Below, one piece after another: positions 27,417-34,937 of a stretch of DNA of 64,000 bases (positions are counted from its first letter, which is position 1; every line of letters begins with the position of its first letter). This DNA is from Fibrobacter sp. UWR3 (lineage in GTDB: Bacteria; Fibrobacterota; Fibrobacteria; Fibrobacterales; Fibrobacteraceae), in assembly GCF_900143055.1 (NCBI RefSeq), contig NZ_FRCW01000005.1, positions 62,001-126,000 of the forward strand. The letters are read 5' to 3'. The translations under genes were made by a program, and so were the position numbers. The notes under the pieces are model-generated. The model was not told the DNA's origin and did no database searches. It saw only the letters and a program-made list of their open reading frames with translations.

Positions 27417-28298
27417 ATGCTTAAGGCCTTCTATAAATCAAAAAAGCATGATTTCAATCTTGTTAAGGGGGATTGCATCAAGGTTCTTTCTGAACTTGAT
27501 TTCCAATTTGATATGATTTTTGCAGATCCACCTTATTTTCTATCTAATGGAGGAATCTCTGTTCAAAGTGGAAAGCAAGTCAGTGTGAATAAAGGGGATT
27601 GGGATAAATCACAAGGATTTGAAAAAGATAACGAATTTAATCGCCGGTGGCTATCAGCATGCCGAGAACATTTAAAAGAAAACGGAACAATCTGGATCTC
27701 CGGCACATATCATAATATTTTCTCTGTCGCCCAGATGTTAAATGAATTAAATTTTAGAATTCTCAACTGCATCACTTGGGCAAAGACTAATCCGCCACCT
27801 AATCTAAGTTGCAAGTTCTTCACTCATTCTACCGAATTCATTCTGTGGGCAAGAAAAAACAAGAAGACTCCGCACTACTATAATTACGAGTTAATGAAGC
27901 AAATTAATGGCGGGACGCAAATGCGCGATGTATGGCAGATGCCAGCCATTGGACGCTGGGAAAAAACTTGTGGTAAACACCCTACGCAAAAGCCTTTGCC
28001 GCTTTTGGCCCGCATAATACAAGCATCTACAAAAGAAAATGCGTGGATTCTTGACCCGTTCTGCGGAAGCTCTACTACAGGAATTGCAGCAAATCTTTTA
28101 AATAGACGTTTTCTAGGTATAGACCAAGAATTACAATTCCTTAATATGTCAAAAAAACGCCGCAAAGAGATAGACAACGCCGTTATTCGTACAAACTTTC
28201 GCGAACGCATTTGTAAAGCAGCAAATGCAGAGCTACAACAAATTTTAGAACTGCACGAAAATACGCTCTATTACGGGGTCGATTTGCCCTTAAAATAA
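27417..28298 (+). CDS. dpnA: DpnA-like beta-class DNA methyltransferase
   Basis: 293 residues from ATG 27417; a TTG at 27405 is possible, and no good ribosome site is seen for either. Catalytic DPPY comes first (MIFADPPYFLSNGG) and the SAM motif last (DPFCGSSTTGIAA), the beta order of N6/N4 methyltransferases. NPPPNLSCKFFTHSTEFILW and GKHPTQKPLPLL are typical. DpnA is the second GATC methyltransferase of DpnII systems, able to act on single-stranded DNA. Last gene of the AT-rich island. Confidence 0.9.
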   Translation: MLKAFYKSKKHDFNLVKGDCIKVLSELDFQFDMIFADPPYFLSNGGISVQSGKQVSVNKGDWDKSQGFEKDNEFNRRWLSACREHLKENGTIWISGTYHNIFSVAQMLNELNFRILNCITWAKTNPPPNLSCKFFTHSTEFILWARKNKKTPHYYNYELMKQINGGTQMRDVWQMPAIGRWEKTCGKHPTQKPLPLLARIIQASTKENAWILDPFCGSSTTGIAANLLNRRFLGIDQELQFLNMSKKRRKEIDNAVIRTNFRERICKAANAELQQILELHENTLYYGVDLPLK

Positions 28299-28321
28299 CA
28301 CAAAAGAAATGAAAATAAGCG

Positions 28322-28903
28322 CTATCCCTCCTGCTCTCCGGAGGTTTTTTCCTTAGCCTGTTCCTTTTCTTCCTTAATTTGTTTGTGAATCTCTTTCAGG
28401 ATAAACGGTGAAAGAATCACGATGGCGACACCTACCGTGACGAAGGAATCCGCGACGTTGAACGTCGGGAAGCGCGTCATGATAAAGTCGGGCAAGTCGC
28501 AGTCGATAAAGTCCACGACCATCTGGAGGCGCATGCGGTCAATGAAGTTGCCAATCGCACCGCCGAGAATCATCACCACGCCAAGGCGGCTCATCCAGTC
28601 GCGCTTGTCGATATTTTTGTAGAACCAGCCCATCACTACGACGGCGACAAGCGATATCAATATAAAGAATACGGTCGGCGAAAGGAACGGCATCAGGTCT
28701 TGCGGGCGGCTGCTGAACGCGGCACCCTTGTTGAACACCAGCTGAAAGCGCAGGAATTCGCCGAGGATGTTTATCACGTCATGGTTCGGCGCGCCGGTCT
28801 CGTTCGTGAACCGGGCAAGCGCCCACAGTTTCGTGAGCTGGTCTGCCACAATGCTAAAAACGATTACGGCAATATGGAACGGCCATTTGTTGTAGAACTT
28901 CAT
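28322..28903 (-). CDS. lspA: Prolipoprotein signal peptidase (signal peptidase II)
   Basis: 193 residues, ATG 28903 with AAGG upstream. It cleaves signal peptides before the lipidated Cys of lipoproteins in the inner membrane. Four hydrophobic segments, FNKGAAFS, and the catalytic aspartates in GNFIDRMR and FNVADSFVTVG. A hydrophilic tail of about 25 residues (KQIKEEKEQAKEKTSGEQEG) extends past the usual end. The gene marks the return to GC-rich sequence after the restriction island. It would serve the lipoproteins encoded elsewhere in the window. Confidence 0.95.
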   Translation of the reverse strand: MKFYNKWPFHIAVIVFSIVADQLTKLWALARFTNETGAPNHDVINILGEFLRFQLVFNKGAAFSSRPQDLMPFLSPTVFFILISLVAVVVMGWFYKNIDKRDWMSRLGVVMILGGAIGNFIDRMRLQMVVDFIDCDLPDFIMTRFPTFNVADSFVTVGVAIVILSPFILKEIHKQIKEEKEQAKEKTSGEQEG

Positions 28904-28933
28904 ACGTTGCCTTATACTCTTAATTTCACAGGG

Positions 28934-28975
28934 AGATCCTTCGACTTCGTGCTACGCACTCCGCTCAGGATGACA
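28934..28975. repeat. Dispersed repeat, family A variant
   Basis: GATCCTTCGAC...CGCTCAGGATGACA, 42 bp. On the minus strand it reads TGTCATCCTGA..., and the TGA at 28965-28967 is the stop codon of the squalene synthase gene. Confidence 0.75.
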
Positions 28976-30089
28976 TCACCCCTTTTTTCAATTGCAAATA
29001 GGTTTTCTCAATCCAGCGGTCGGAATAGAAATGCATCGACGTGGACTTCACGATGCGCTTCACCGTATCGCGGGTAATCTTCATCTTCTTGTCGGCGGCA
29101 AACAGGCCCGAGCCGTCGCCGATAAGCTTCATGTTCTCTGCTGCCATAAAGAGCGGCCACAGGCAGAAGAGTCGGGTACGCATCTTCACGTTCGGCACGA
29201 GCTTCGTGTACGCGATGGCATCGTCCAGGTGCCCCCACGCCTTCTTCACGAGTTCTTCCATCACGGCGGCACGGCGTGCCTCGAAATCGGCCCGCACCTC
29301 GTCCGCTACCCCTACCGGCAGGTTGAACATGTCGTAGGAATGCTCGAAGCCGTGGCGGCGGCAGATTTCCTCGGGCACAAAGCACACCCTGCGGGTCGAA
29401 TCCTCCATGCAGTCCTTCACGATGTTCGCCACCTGGAGCGCAAGCCCGAAACTCACGTCAAGTTTTTGCATCTCGGCCTTGCGCGCATCGCCAATCAGGC
29501 AGGTATCGGCCGCAAACAGATTCGTGAGCAGCTTCCCGACAATGCCCGCAACGTAATAGCAGTACTCGTCCAGGTCGGCGATACTCTCGAGCGTAAACCA
29601 GCCGGAAGAGAGCGCGGCCTCCTGCCTAAGCGCAAACTTCGCCATGCCATGGCACATCTCGATAGTCACGGCGCGCACCGGGGCGGCATAGACCTCGGGC
29701 AGTTCCTTCAGGAGCGGCACTACCACGTGCGTATGCAGGCACAGGTTCATGTACGGGTGATCGGACTTGCGCCAGTTTTCGGGCAGGGCATCCTCGAACG
29801 CGGCAATCGCCCCATCGGGCAAATCGGCGGTCCTAAAAATGTCGGCGAATTTCCCGAGCAGCACCTCCTTCTCGGAGGCCTTCATGTCGGGGTCGTCTTC
29901 CACCGTATCGGCTATGCGCAGGTACAGGTACGCAAGCAGGATGCTCCTGTGGAGCCGTCCCTTGAGCACATTGATATTGAGCGCGAACGTACGCGAAACG
30001 TGCAGCAGGATTTCCTCGGCGTAAAGCCACGCCTTCTTGCCTTCGAGCACATCCTCGCCCATTCCAAGTGAATCAAGTATATTCGCCAT
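28965..30089 (-). CDS. Squalene/phytoene synthase family, eukaryote-like squalene synthase
   Basis: 374 residues, ATG 30089. Condenses two farnesyl diphosphates to squalene. Seen: first Asp motif DTVEDD (about 61-66), EYCYYVAGIVGKLLT, and second Asp motif NIVKDCMED (about 217-225), with VPEEICRRHG after it. The wording YC.YVAG.VG and NI.KD..ED is closer to eukaryotic-type squalene synthase than to bacterial HpnC/HpnD. The last codons and stop (MSS then TGA) come from a dispersed repeat, and another repeat abuts the start codon, so no ribosome site is visible. No hopanoid cyclase gene is nearby. Confidence 0.88.
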   Translation of the reverse strand: MANILDSLGMGEDVLEGKKAWLYAEEILLHVSRTFALNINVLKGRLHRSILLAYLYLRIADTVEDDPDMKASEKEVLLGKFADIFRTADLPDGAIAAFEDALPENWRKSDHPYMNLCLHTHVVVPLLKELPEVYAAPVRAVTIEMCHGMAKFALRQEAALSSGWFTLESIADLDEYCYYVAGIVGKLLTNLFAADTCLIGDARKAEMQKLDVSFGLALQVANIVKDCMEDSTRRVCFVPEEICRRHGFEHSYDMFNLPVGVADEVRADFEARRAAVMEELVKKAWGHLDDAIAYTKLVPNVKMRTRLFCLWPLFMAAENMKLIGDGSGLFAADKKMKITRDTVKRIVKSTSMHFYSDRWIEKTYLQLKKGVMSS

Positions 30090-30186
30090 TTTCTAGTTAC
30101 TAGTTATTAGTTGTTAGTCATTAGTTATTAGTTGAAGTCAGGCGGCATTACCGCAAAAAAAAACTAATGACCATTGACTAATGACC
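30090..30186. repeat. Dispersed palindromic repeat, family B
   Basis: A left arm of TAGTTATTAG/TAGTCA units (30090-30135) and an inverted right arm (30160-30186) flank a short centre with a run of A. It starts one base upstream of the squalene synthase start codon. Confidence 0.65.
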
Positions 30187-30252
30187 TTGTACATAAAGTT
30201 ATAAAATCCTAATCACCCTTTTGTCCGTCACCCTTCGACATTCGCGCCAAAA

Positions 30253-30831
30253 CTAGTACATCGTCTCGGCGTAGACATCGGGCGGAATCTTCTTCGTCTT
30301 CGCCATCGCCCTCACGTACTTCCAAAAACGCCTGTGTTCCTGCGCGTGGCGGAGCTTCTTGTTGTAACTCCAGATAGTACGGTTGTGGATATCGGGCTCG
30401 CTCATGAACGTGCCCTTGCTTTCCGTCTCGTAGCGCACCTTGCGGTATTCCAAGAAATATGCGGAGGTGAACATCGCGGCAATCCTGCCCATCGCAATAC
30501 TGTAGAGCACTGCGGCCAGAATCATCGCCGGGGCAATCGCCACAAGGCCGTAGACCGGCTCGCAAATGCCGAACCTGCGGAACAGCCAGCATACGCTCAC
30601 CGAGAGCGCGACCGAGGCAACGAGCGAGAACACGAAATTCAGCAGGCGAAGTTTCGCCTTACGGGAATGGATTTCGGCGGACGAGCCCGAGACATACGCC
30701 CATCTTTGCCCCTTCTTGACCATCTTATGCATAAAAAGCGGGTACGAGAAACGCCAGAACCAAAAATAGAGAGCCACCCACAGCAAAAGGGGCAGCCATA
30801 TCACGTAATCAAGTTTATCAAGGTATTCCAT
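30253..30831 (-). CDS. Hypothetical membrane protein
   Basis: 192 residues, ATG 30831. One hydrophobic segment near the N-terminus (VIWLPLLLWVALYFWFW) and two in the middle (FVFSLVASVALSVSV; VYGLVAIAPAMILAAVLYSI), then a basic, Tyr/Arg-rich cytoplasmic tail (KKLRHAQEHRRFWKYVRAMA). I recognise no family. It precedes the squalene synthase gene on the same strand but is separated from it by a repeat element of about 160 bp. It is divergent from dnaA. Confidence 0.7.
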   Translation of the reverse strand: MEYLDKLDYVIWLPLLLWVALYFWFWRFSYPLFMHKMVKKGQRWAYVSGSSAEIHSRKAKLRLLNFVFSLVASVALSVSVCWLFRRFGICEPVYGLVAIAPAMILAAVLYSIAMGRIAAMFTSAYFLEYRKVRYETESKGTFMSEPDIHNRTIWSYNKKLRHAQEHRRFWKYVRAMAKTKKIPPDVYAETMY

Positions 30832-31182
30832 ACGGGCTCAAATATAGAAATTTCGGCAAAAAACAAGGCCCAAAACAGGCTGGCAGAGAACCGGGCCAAA
30901 ACCGCCGGCGCGTGCCAAAGCAGCCTGTTAGTTTGTACAAAATACCGTCTTTCGGGGAGCTTCCAGGCCCGGAAGGTGGGTTGAGCAGCCCACCGCACGC
31001 CGGAATTCATAACTTACGGTGTATCAAGGACTTACGGTGCCGGTTCGACCTCGAAAAAGGCCTTTTTCAGGGTCACCTCGCTAGACTTATCAACATCAAA
31101 GCATATTTTTTATAAATTTAGAGTCCAACTGTTGATAGATTTTCGTGTCCCGGAAACTGCCGGACAAGGGATAGAACGCGTT
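30832..31182. other. Intergenic region upstream of dnaA (candidate regulatory or origin DNA)
   Basis: 351 bp without a gene. It holds a hairpin with arms GGTGGG/CCCACC (about 30975-30994), a direct repeat ACTTACGGTG at 31012-31021 and 31030-31039 (period 18), a 16-bp perfect palindrome GAAAAAGGCCTTTTTC at 31053-31068, and two inverted TATCAACA octamers at 31088-31095 and 31130-31137 resembling DnaA boxes. An origin is possible but there is no cluster of consensus boxes. Confidence 0.45.
31087..31116 (+). promoter_or_regulatory. Possible dnaA promoter flanked by DnaA-box-like sites
   Basis: TATAAA at 31111-31116 lies 18 bp after TTATCA (31087-31092). The latter is part of TTATCAACA, one mismatch from a DnaA box; an inverted CTATCAACA lies at 31130-31138 just downstream. 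Confidence 0.4.
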
Positions 31183-32508
31183 ATGCAAGTCGAATGGGAA
31201 AGATGTCTGAACTACCTGCGCGGAATGCTCTCCGATTCCGTCTATAAGACTTATTTCGCCCAGACCAAGATGGTAAACCAGACCACCGGTCACGCCGTCA
31301 TTTCGGTGCAGCCCGGACTGGATACTAAGGTCTATGCCGCCTACAAGGAACTCATCAAGCTCGGCTGGAAAGAGGCCACGCACAGCGAGACCCCCATGGA
31401 ATTCGAGTTCCAGCCGCAGGAAGTTGCCCCGAAGGCAAATACCGAGACCGACAACAGCTTCAGGGATTTCCTCAAGCCGAGCGTGCCTCTCTCCCCCAGT
31501 TTCCGCTTCGAGAATTTTGTGCCCGGCGACAAGGCGCAGCTCGCGTTCAATGCGGCAATCGCTGTCGCAAAGAATCCCGACGGCACGCAGTACAACCCGC
31601 TGTTCATCTACGGTTCCTCGGGCCTCGGCAAGACTCACCTGCTGCAGGCCATCGGCAACTACGTGCTCGAAGAAGACCCGAACAAGCGTGTGTGCTACCT
31701 TACCAGCGAAGACTTTTCGCAGCAGTACATGAAGTGCCTGCGCGACGGTCGCGTGACCGAGATGAGCGACTTCTACCGTAACGAAGTCGACATCCTCCTC
31801 ATCGACGATATCCAGAACTGGACCGGCAAATACGAGACGCAGAACGAGTTCTTCCTCATATTCAACGCGCTGCACCAGGCCGGCAAGCAGATCGTGCTTA
31901 CCTCCGATGCGCCCGCGGGCGAAGTGAAGAACCTCTCCGACCGCCTCGTGAGCCGCTTCTCCTGGGGCCTTACTGTGGACATCCAGCCGCCCGACGTGGA
32001 AACCCGCGAAGCCATTCTCCACAAGAAGGCCGAAGAACGCCACCTCGAGATTAGCGACGAGGTGCTGCACTTCCTCGCCGAAAAGATTGCAAGCAACGTG
32101 CGCTGCCTCGAAAGCGCCATCATCAAGCTCACGCTGCAGTCGAGCCTGATGAACCACGATATCGACATGAGCATCGCGCAGAAGGTCGCAGCAGAAATCG
32201 CCCCGACTCTCCGCCGCCGCGTAAGCCTCGATGCCGTTCTCCACACGGTATCGCAGCACTACGAGGTTCCCGAGGCCAAACTCACAGAACCCGGCCGCGG
32301 CACCAAGGAAATTTCCAAGGCCCGCCAAGTCGCGATGTACCTCATGCGCGAATGTTCCTCCATCAGCCTGCAGAGCATCGGCTCTCGCTTCGGCGGCAAG
32401 GACCACTCCACCGTGGTTCACGCCATCAAGAGCGTCAAGAAGGAAATGGAGACGGACGCCGCATTCGCACGCCTTATCGAAGGCCTCAAGAACGCCATCC
32501 ACGACTAA
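31183..32508 (+). CDS. dnaA: Chromosomal replication initiator protein DnaA
   Basis: 441 residues from ATG 31183; the frame is open back to a TTG at 31132, but the ATG gives the normal start MQVEWERCLNYLRG. Domain I at about 1-80, a short linker, then the AAA+ domain with FVPGDKAQLAFNAA, Walker A GSSGLGKTH (about 143-151), Walker B LLIDDIQNW and sensor region LTSDAPAGEVKNLSDRLVSR. Domain IV ends with the DNA-binding signature GGKDHSTVVHAIKSV. It opens the origin at DnaA boxes. dnaN and recF do not follow; a C39-like gene starts 105 bp downstream. Confidence 0.97.
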   Translation: MQVEWERCLNYLRGMLSDSVYKTYFAQTKMVNQTTGHAVISVQPGLDTKVYAAYKELIKLGWKEATHSETPMEFEFQPQEVAPKANTETDNSFRDFLKPSVPLSPSFRFENFVPGDKAQLAFNAAIAVAKNPDGTQYNPLFIYGSSGLGKTHLLQAIGNYVLEEDPNKRVCYLTSEDFSQQYMKCLRDGRVTEMSDFYRNEVDILLIDDIQNWTGKYETQNEFFLIFNALHQAGKQIVLTSDAPAGEVKNLSDRLVSRFSWGLTVDIQPPDVETREAILHKKAEERHLEISDEVLHFLAEKIASNVRCLESAIIKLTLQSSLMNHDIDMSIAQKVAAEIAPTLRRRVSLDAVLHTVSQHYEVPEAKLTEPGRGTKEISKARQVAMYLMRECSSISLQSIGSRFGGKDHSTVVHAIKSVKKEMETDAAFARLIEGLKNAIHD

Positions 32509-32612
32509 TTTTTATATTTGACATACCCATTGACGACCCGGGAAAACATCCCGACAGCCGCTAGACGAGAACGGATAAACCTCCGGCTTAAAAGGCATAA
32601 AAAGGCAATACG

Positions 32613-33311
32613 ATGGACATCAAGATTCTGCAGCAGCCCGACGATGTGACATGCGGGCCAACAAGCCTCCAGGCGGTCTACAACCACCTCGGCTACAAGA
32701 TTTCTTTAAAGCAGCTCATTTCTGAAATTGAATTTTTGGAAGACGGCGGAACGCTCGGCGTGTTCCTCGGCATCGATGCCCTGAAGCGCGGGTTCAAGGT
32801 CACGCTACATTCGTACAACCTCACGCTCCTGGACCCCACGTGGAGCACTCTCAGCATGCCGGAACTGAAGGCGAAGCTGGAACTTTTGCACAAGGCAAAA
32901 CACGCTCCCAAGCTCCGCAAGGCCATCGAGGCGTACATCCGCTTTATCGATTTGGGCGGAACCGTTGCTTTTTCCGACCTGCGCGTCGCCATGTTCGAAA
33001 AATACTTCAAGAAGGGCGTACCCGTGCTCTGCGGGCTTTCGGCCACCTACCTGTACCGCAGCATGCGCGAGTTCACCGGCAAAGACGACAAGTCCGTATT
33101 CGACGACATTCACGGCGAGCCCATGGGGCATTTCGTCGTGGTGTACGGCATCGACGAAAAGAAACAGTTCATGGTGGCCGACCCCGACGGCACCAATCCG
33201 TTGCACAAGACGCCTTACTACAAGGTGGACAAGTTCCGCCTGCTCCACAGCATACTGCTCGGCGTCATGACCTACGACGGCAACGTGCTTGTTATAGAGA
33301 ATAAGAAATAG
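32613..33311 (+). CDS. C39-like papain-fold peptidase of the amidoligase operon
   Basis: 232 residues, ATG 32613 with AAGG upstream. N-terminal ILQQPDDVTCGPTSLQAVYN carries the nucleophile Cys (about 14) in the CGP(T/A)S context of C39 and related cysteine peptidases. The matching His is in GEPMGHFVVVYGID and an Asp in VADPDGTNP. It is not fused to an ABC transporter and has no signal peptide, so it acts in the cytoplasm. First of four genes (4 nt to the RimK-like gene). In similar clusters a papain-like enzyme is paired with ATP-grasp and GCS2 ligases, so processing or transfer on the peptide product is inferred. Confidence 0.85.
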   Translation: MDIKILQQPDDVTCGPTSLQAVYNHLGYKISLKQLISEIEFLEDGGTLGVFLGIDALKRGFKVTLHSYNLTLLDPTWSTLSMPELKAKLELLHKAKHAPKLRKAIEAYIRFIDLGGTVAFSDLRVAMFEKYFKKGVPVLCGLSATYLYRSMREFTGKDDKSVFDDIHGEPMGHFVVVYGIDEKKQFMVADPDGTNPLHKTPYYKVDKFRLLHSILLGVMTYDGNVLVIENKK

Positions 33312-33315
33312 GATC

Positions 33316-34821
33316 ATGAAAAAGTTAATCGTTGTAAACAATCCCAAGCACTGGAAGTTACACGTTCCGGGCATAGACATCATCTCGGCGCAGGACTACC
33401 TGATTTCGAGCAAGTACACGAACGAGCGCAACCTGCGCGTATTCAACCTCTGCCGCGATTACAGTTACCAGAGCAAGGGCTACTACGTGTCGCTTTTGGC
33501 CGAGGCCCGCGGGCACAAGGTTATCCCGGGCGTCAAGAACATGCGCGACTTCAAGGCCCCGGCCGTAATCAAGCACATCTCCGACGAAATCGATAACCTG
33601 ATTCAGAAGAGCCTGCACAAGCTTACCGGCACAGAATTCGTGCTCTCGATTTACTTTGGGCAGAACGTGAGCCCGCAATACCTGGAACTTTCGCAGGAAC
33701 TCTACCGCCTGTTCCAGGCGCCGCTGCTTCGCGCGAAATTCGTGTTCAAGCAGAAGTGGTTCATCCAGAGCATCCGCCCGATTTGCGTGGACGAGATTCC
33801 CGAATCGCACATGGAATTCGTGGACAAGTTTGCGCAGGAATACTTCGAAAAAACCCGCTATGCCTCCAGCAAGGAAGAGGATTACCTGTACGACCTCGCC
33901 ATCCTCACGAACCCGGATGAAGTGGAGCCGCCGAGCAACGCGGAAGCCATACAGCACTTTGTGAAGGCGGCGGAAGATACGGGATTCCGCGTGGAGATGA
34001 TTACCCGCAAGGATTACCCGCGAGTGGGCGAATTCGACGCGCTGTTTATCCGCGAGACGACAAACGTGAACCACTACACCTACAGTTTTGCACGCCGTGC
34101 ACAGTCGCTGGGCATCGCCGTCATCGACGACCCGGACAGCATATTGCGCTGCTCCAACAAGGTGTACCTGCAAGAACTGATGCAGGCGGCAAAAATACAC
34201 TCACCCAAGACGATTATCGCGCACGCCGAAAACCGCCACACGCTCGCCAAGGAAATCGGGTTCCCGATGGTCATCAAGTCGCCGGATTCGAGTTTTTCGA
34301 TGGGCGTGAAGAAGGCGACCAACAAGGAAGAACTCGAGCAGATTCTCGACGAGATGTTCGAGCACAGCGACCTGCTTATTGCGCAGGAGTTCACCCCGAC
34401 GGAATTCGACTGGCGCGTGGGAGTGCTCGACGGCAAGCCGCTTTACGCCTGCAAGTACCACATGGCGAAGGGCCACTGGCAAATCTACAACTGGGAAAGC
34501 AATGACAAGCAAAGCGAAGAATTTTCGGGTAAGTGCGAAAGCATCCCTATAGAGATGGTGCCGCACGGAATCGTGAAGACCGCCCTCAAGATTTGCAGCC
34601 TGATTGGCAACGGGCTCTATGGTGTCGACCTGAAGGAATGGCACGGCCACCCGATTGTGATTGAAGTGAACGACAACCCGAGTATCGACGCGGGCATCGA
34701 AGATGGCGTAGGCAAGAGCAAAGTTTACCTTGCCGTCATGAGGTCGCTGCGTCACCGCATCGAGGAACGCATGAACGCCGCACAACACAAACTGCAAATG
34801 CACGAGAAGGAATGGTTCTAA
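33316..34821 (+). CDS. RimK-like ATP-grasp ligase with RLAN-type N-terminal domain
   Basis: 501 residues, ATG 33316 with AGGA upstream, 4 nt after the peptidase. Residues about 1-190 match the RimK-like N-terminal (RLAN) domain: VVNNPKHWKLHVPGIDIISA, NLCRDYSYQSKGYYVSLLAE, VFKQKWFIQSIRPI. Residues about 205-480 are an ATP-grasp domain (FIRETTNVNHYTYSFARRA, FPMVIKSPDSSFSMGVKKA, LIAQEFTPTEFDWRVGVLDG, IEVNDNPSIDAGIED with Mg-binding Glu/Asn). It should join an amino acid or amine to a carboxylate with ATP. Substrate unknown; S6 modification as by E. coli RimK (300 residues) is unlikely given its size and context. Confidence 0.9.
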   Translation: MKKLIVVNNPKHWKLHVPGIDIISAQDYLISSKYTNERNLRVFNLCRDYSYQSKGYYVSLLAEARGHKVIPGVKNMRDFKAPAVIKHISDEIDNLIQKSLHKLTGTEFVLSIYFGQNVSPQYLELSQELYRLFQAPLLRAKFVFKQKWFIQSIRPICVDEIPESHMEFVDKFAQEYFEKTRYASSKEEDYLYDLAILTNPDEVEPPSNAEAIQHFVKAAEDTGFRVEMITRKDYPRVGEFDALFIRETTNVNHYTYSFARRAQSLGIAVIDDPDSILRCSNKVYLQELMQAAKIHSPKTIIAHAENRHTLAKEIGFPMVIKSPDSSFSMGVKKATNKEELEQILDEMFEHSDLLIAQEFTPTEFDWRVGVLDGKPLYACKYHMAKGHWQIYNWESNDKQSEEFSGKCESIPIEMVPHGIVKTALKICSLIGNGLYGVDLKEWHGHPIVIEVNDNPSIDAGIEDGVGKSKVYLAVMRSLRHRIEERMNAAQHKLQMHEKEWF

Positions 34822-34848
34822 AATTCCGGATAAAAAAATCATATAAAA

Positions 34849-34937
34849 GGTCAATAGTCATTAGTCAATGGTCATTGGCTTTTTATAATCGCGGCTTCGC
34901 CGCCTAACTTTAACTAACAACTAATGACTAATGACTA
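34849..34937. repeat. Dispersed palindromic repeat, family B, supplying a start codon
   Basis: Left arm TAGTCA-type units (34849-34878), central hairpin GCGGC-TTC-GCCGC (34891-34903), and right arm of inverted TGACTAA units (34914-34937). The GCS2 gene starts at ATG 34931 inside the right arm. Confidence 0.7.

Noticed and set aside
30832-31182. A definite oriC call upstream of dnaA
   Set aside because: Only two near-consensus DnaA boxes and no clear AT-rich unwinding element with a box cluster; dnaN is not next to dnaA.
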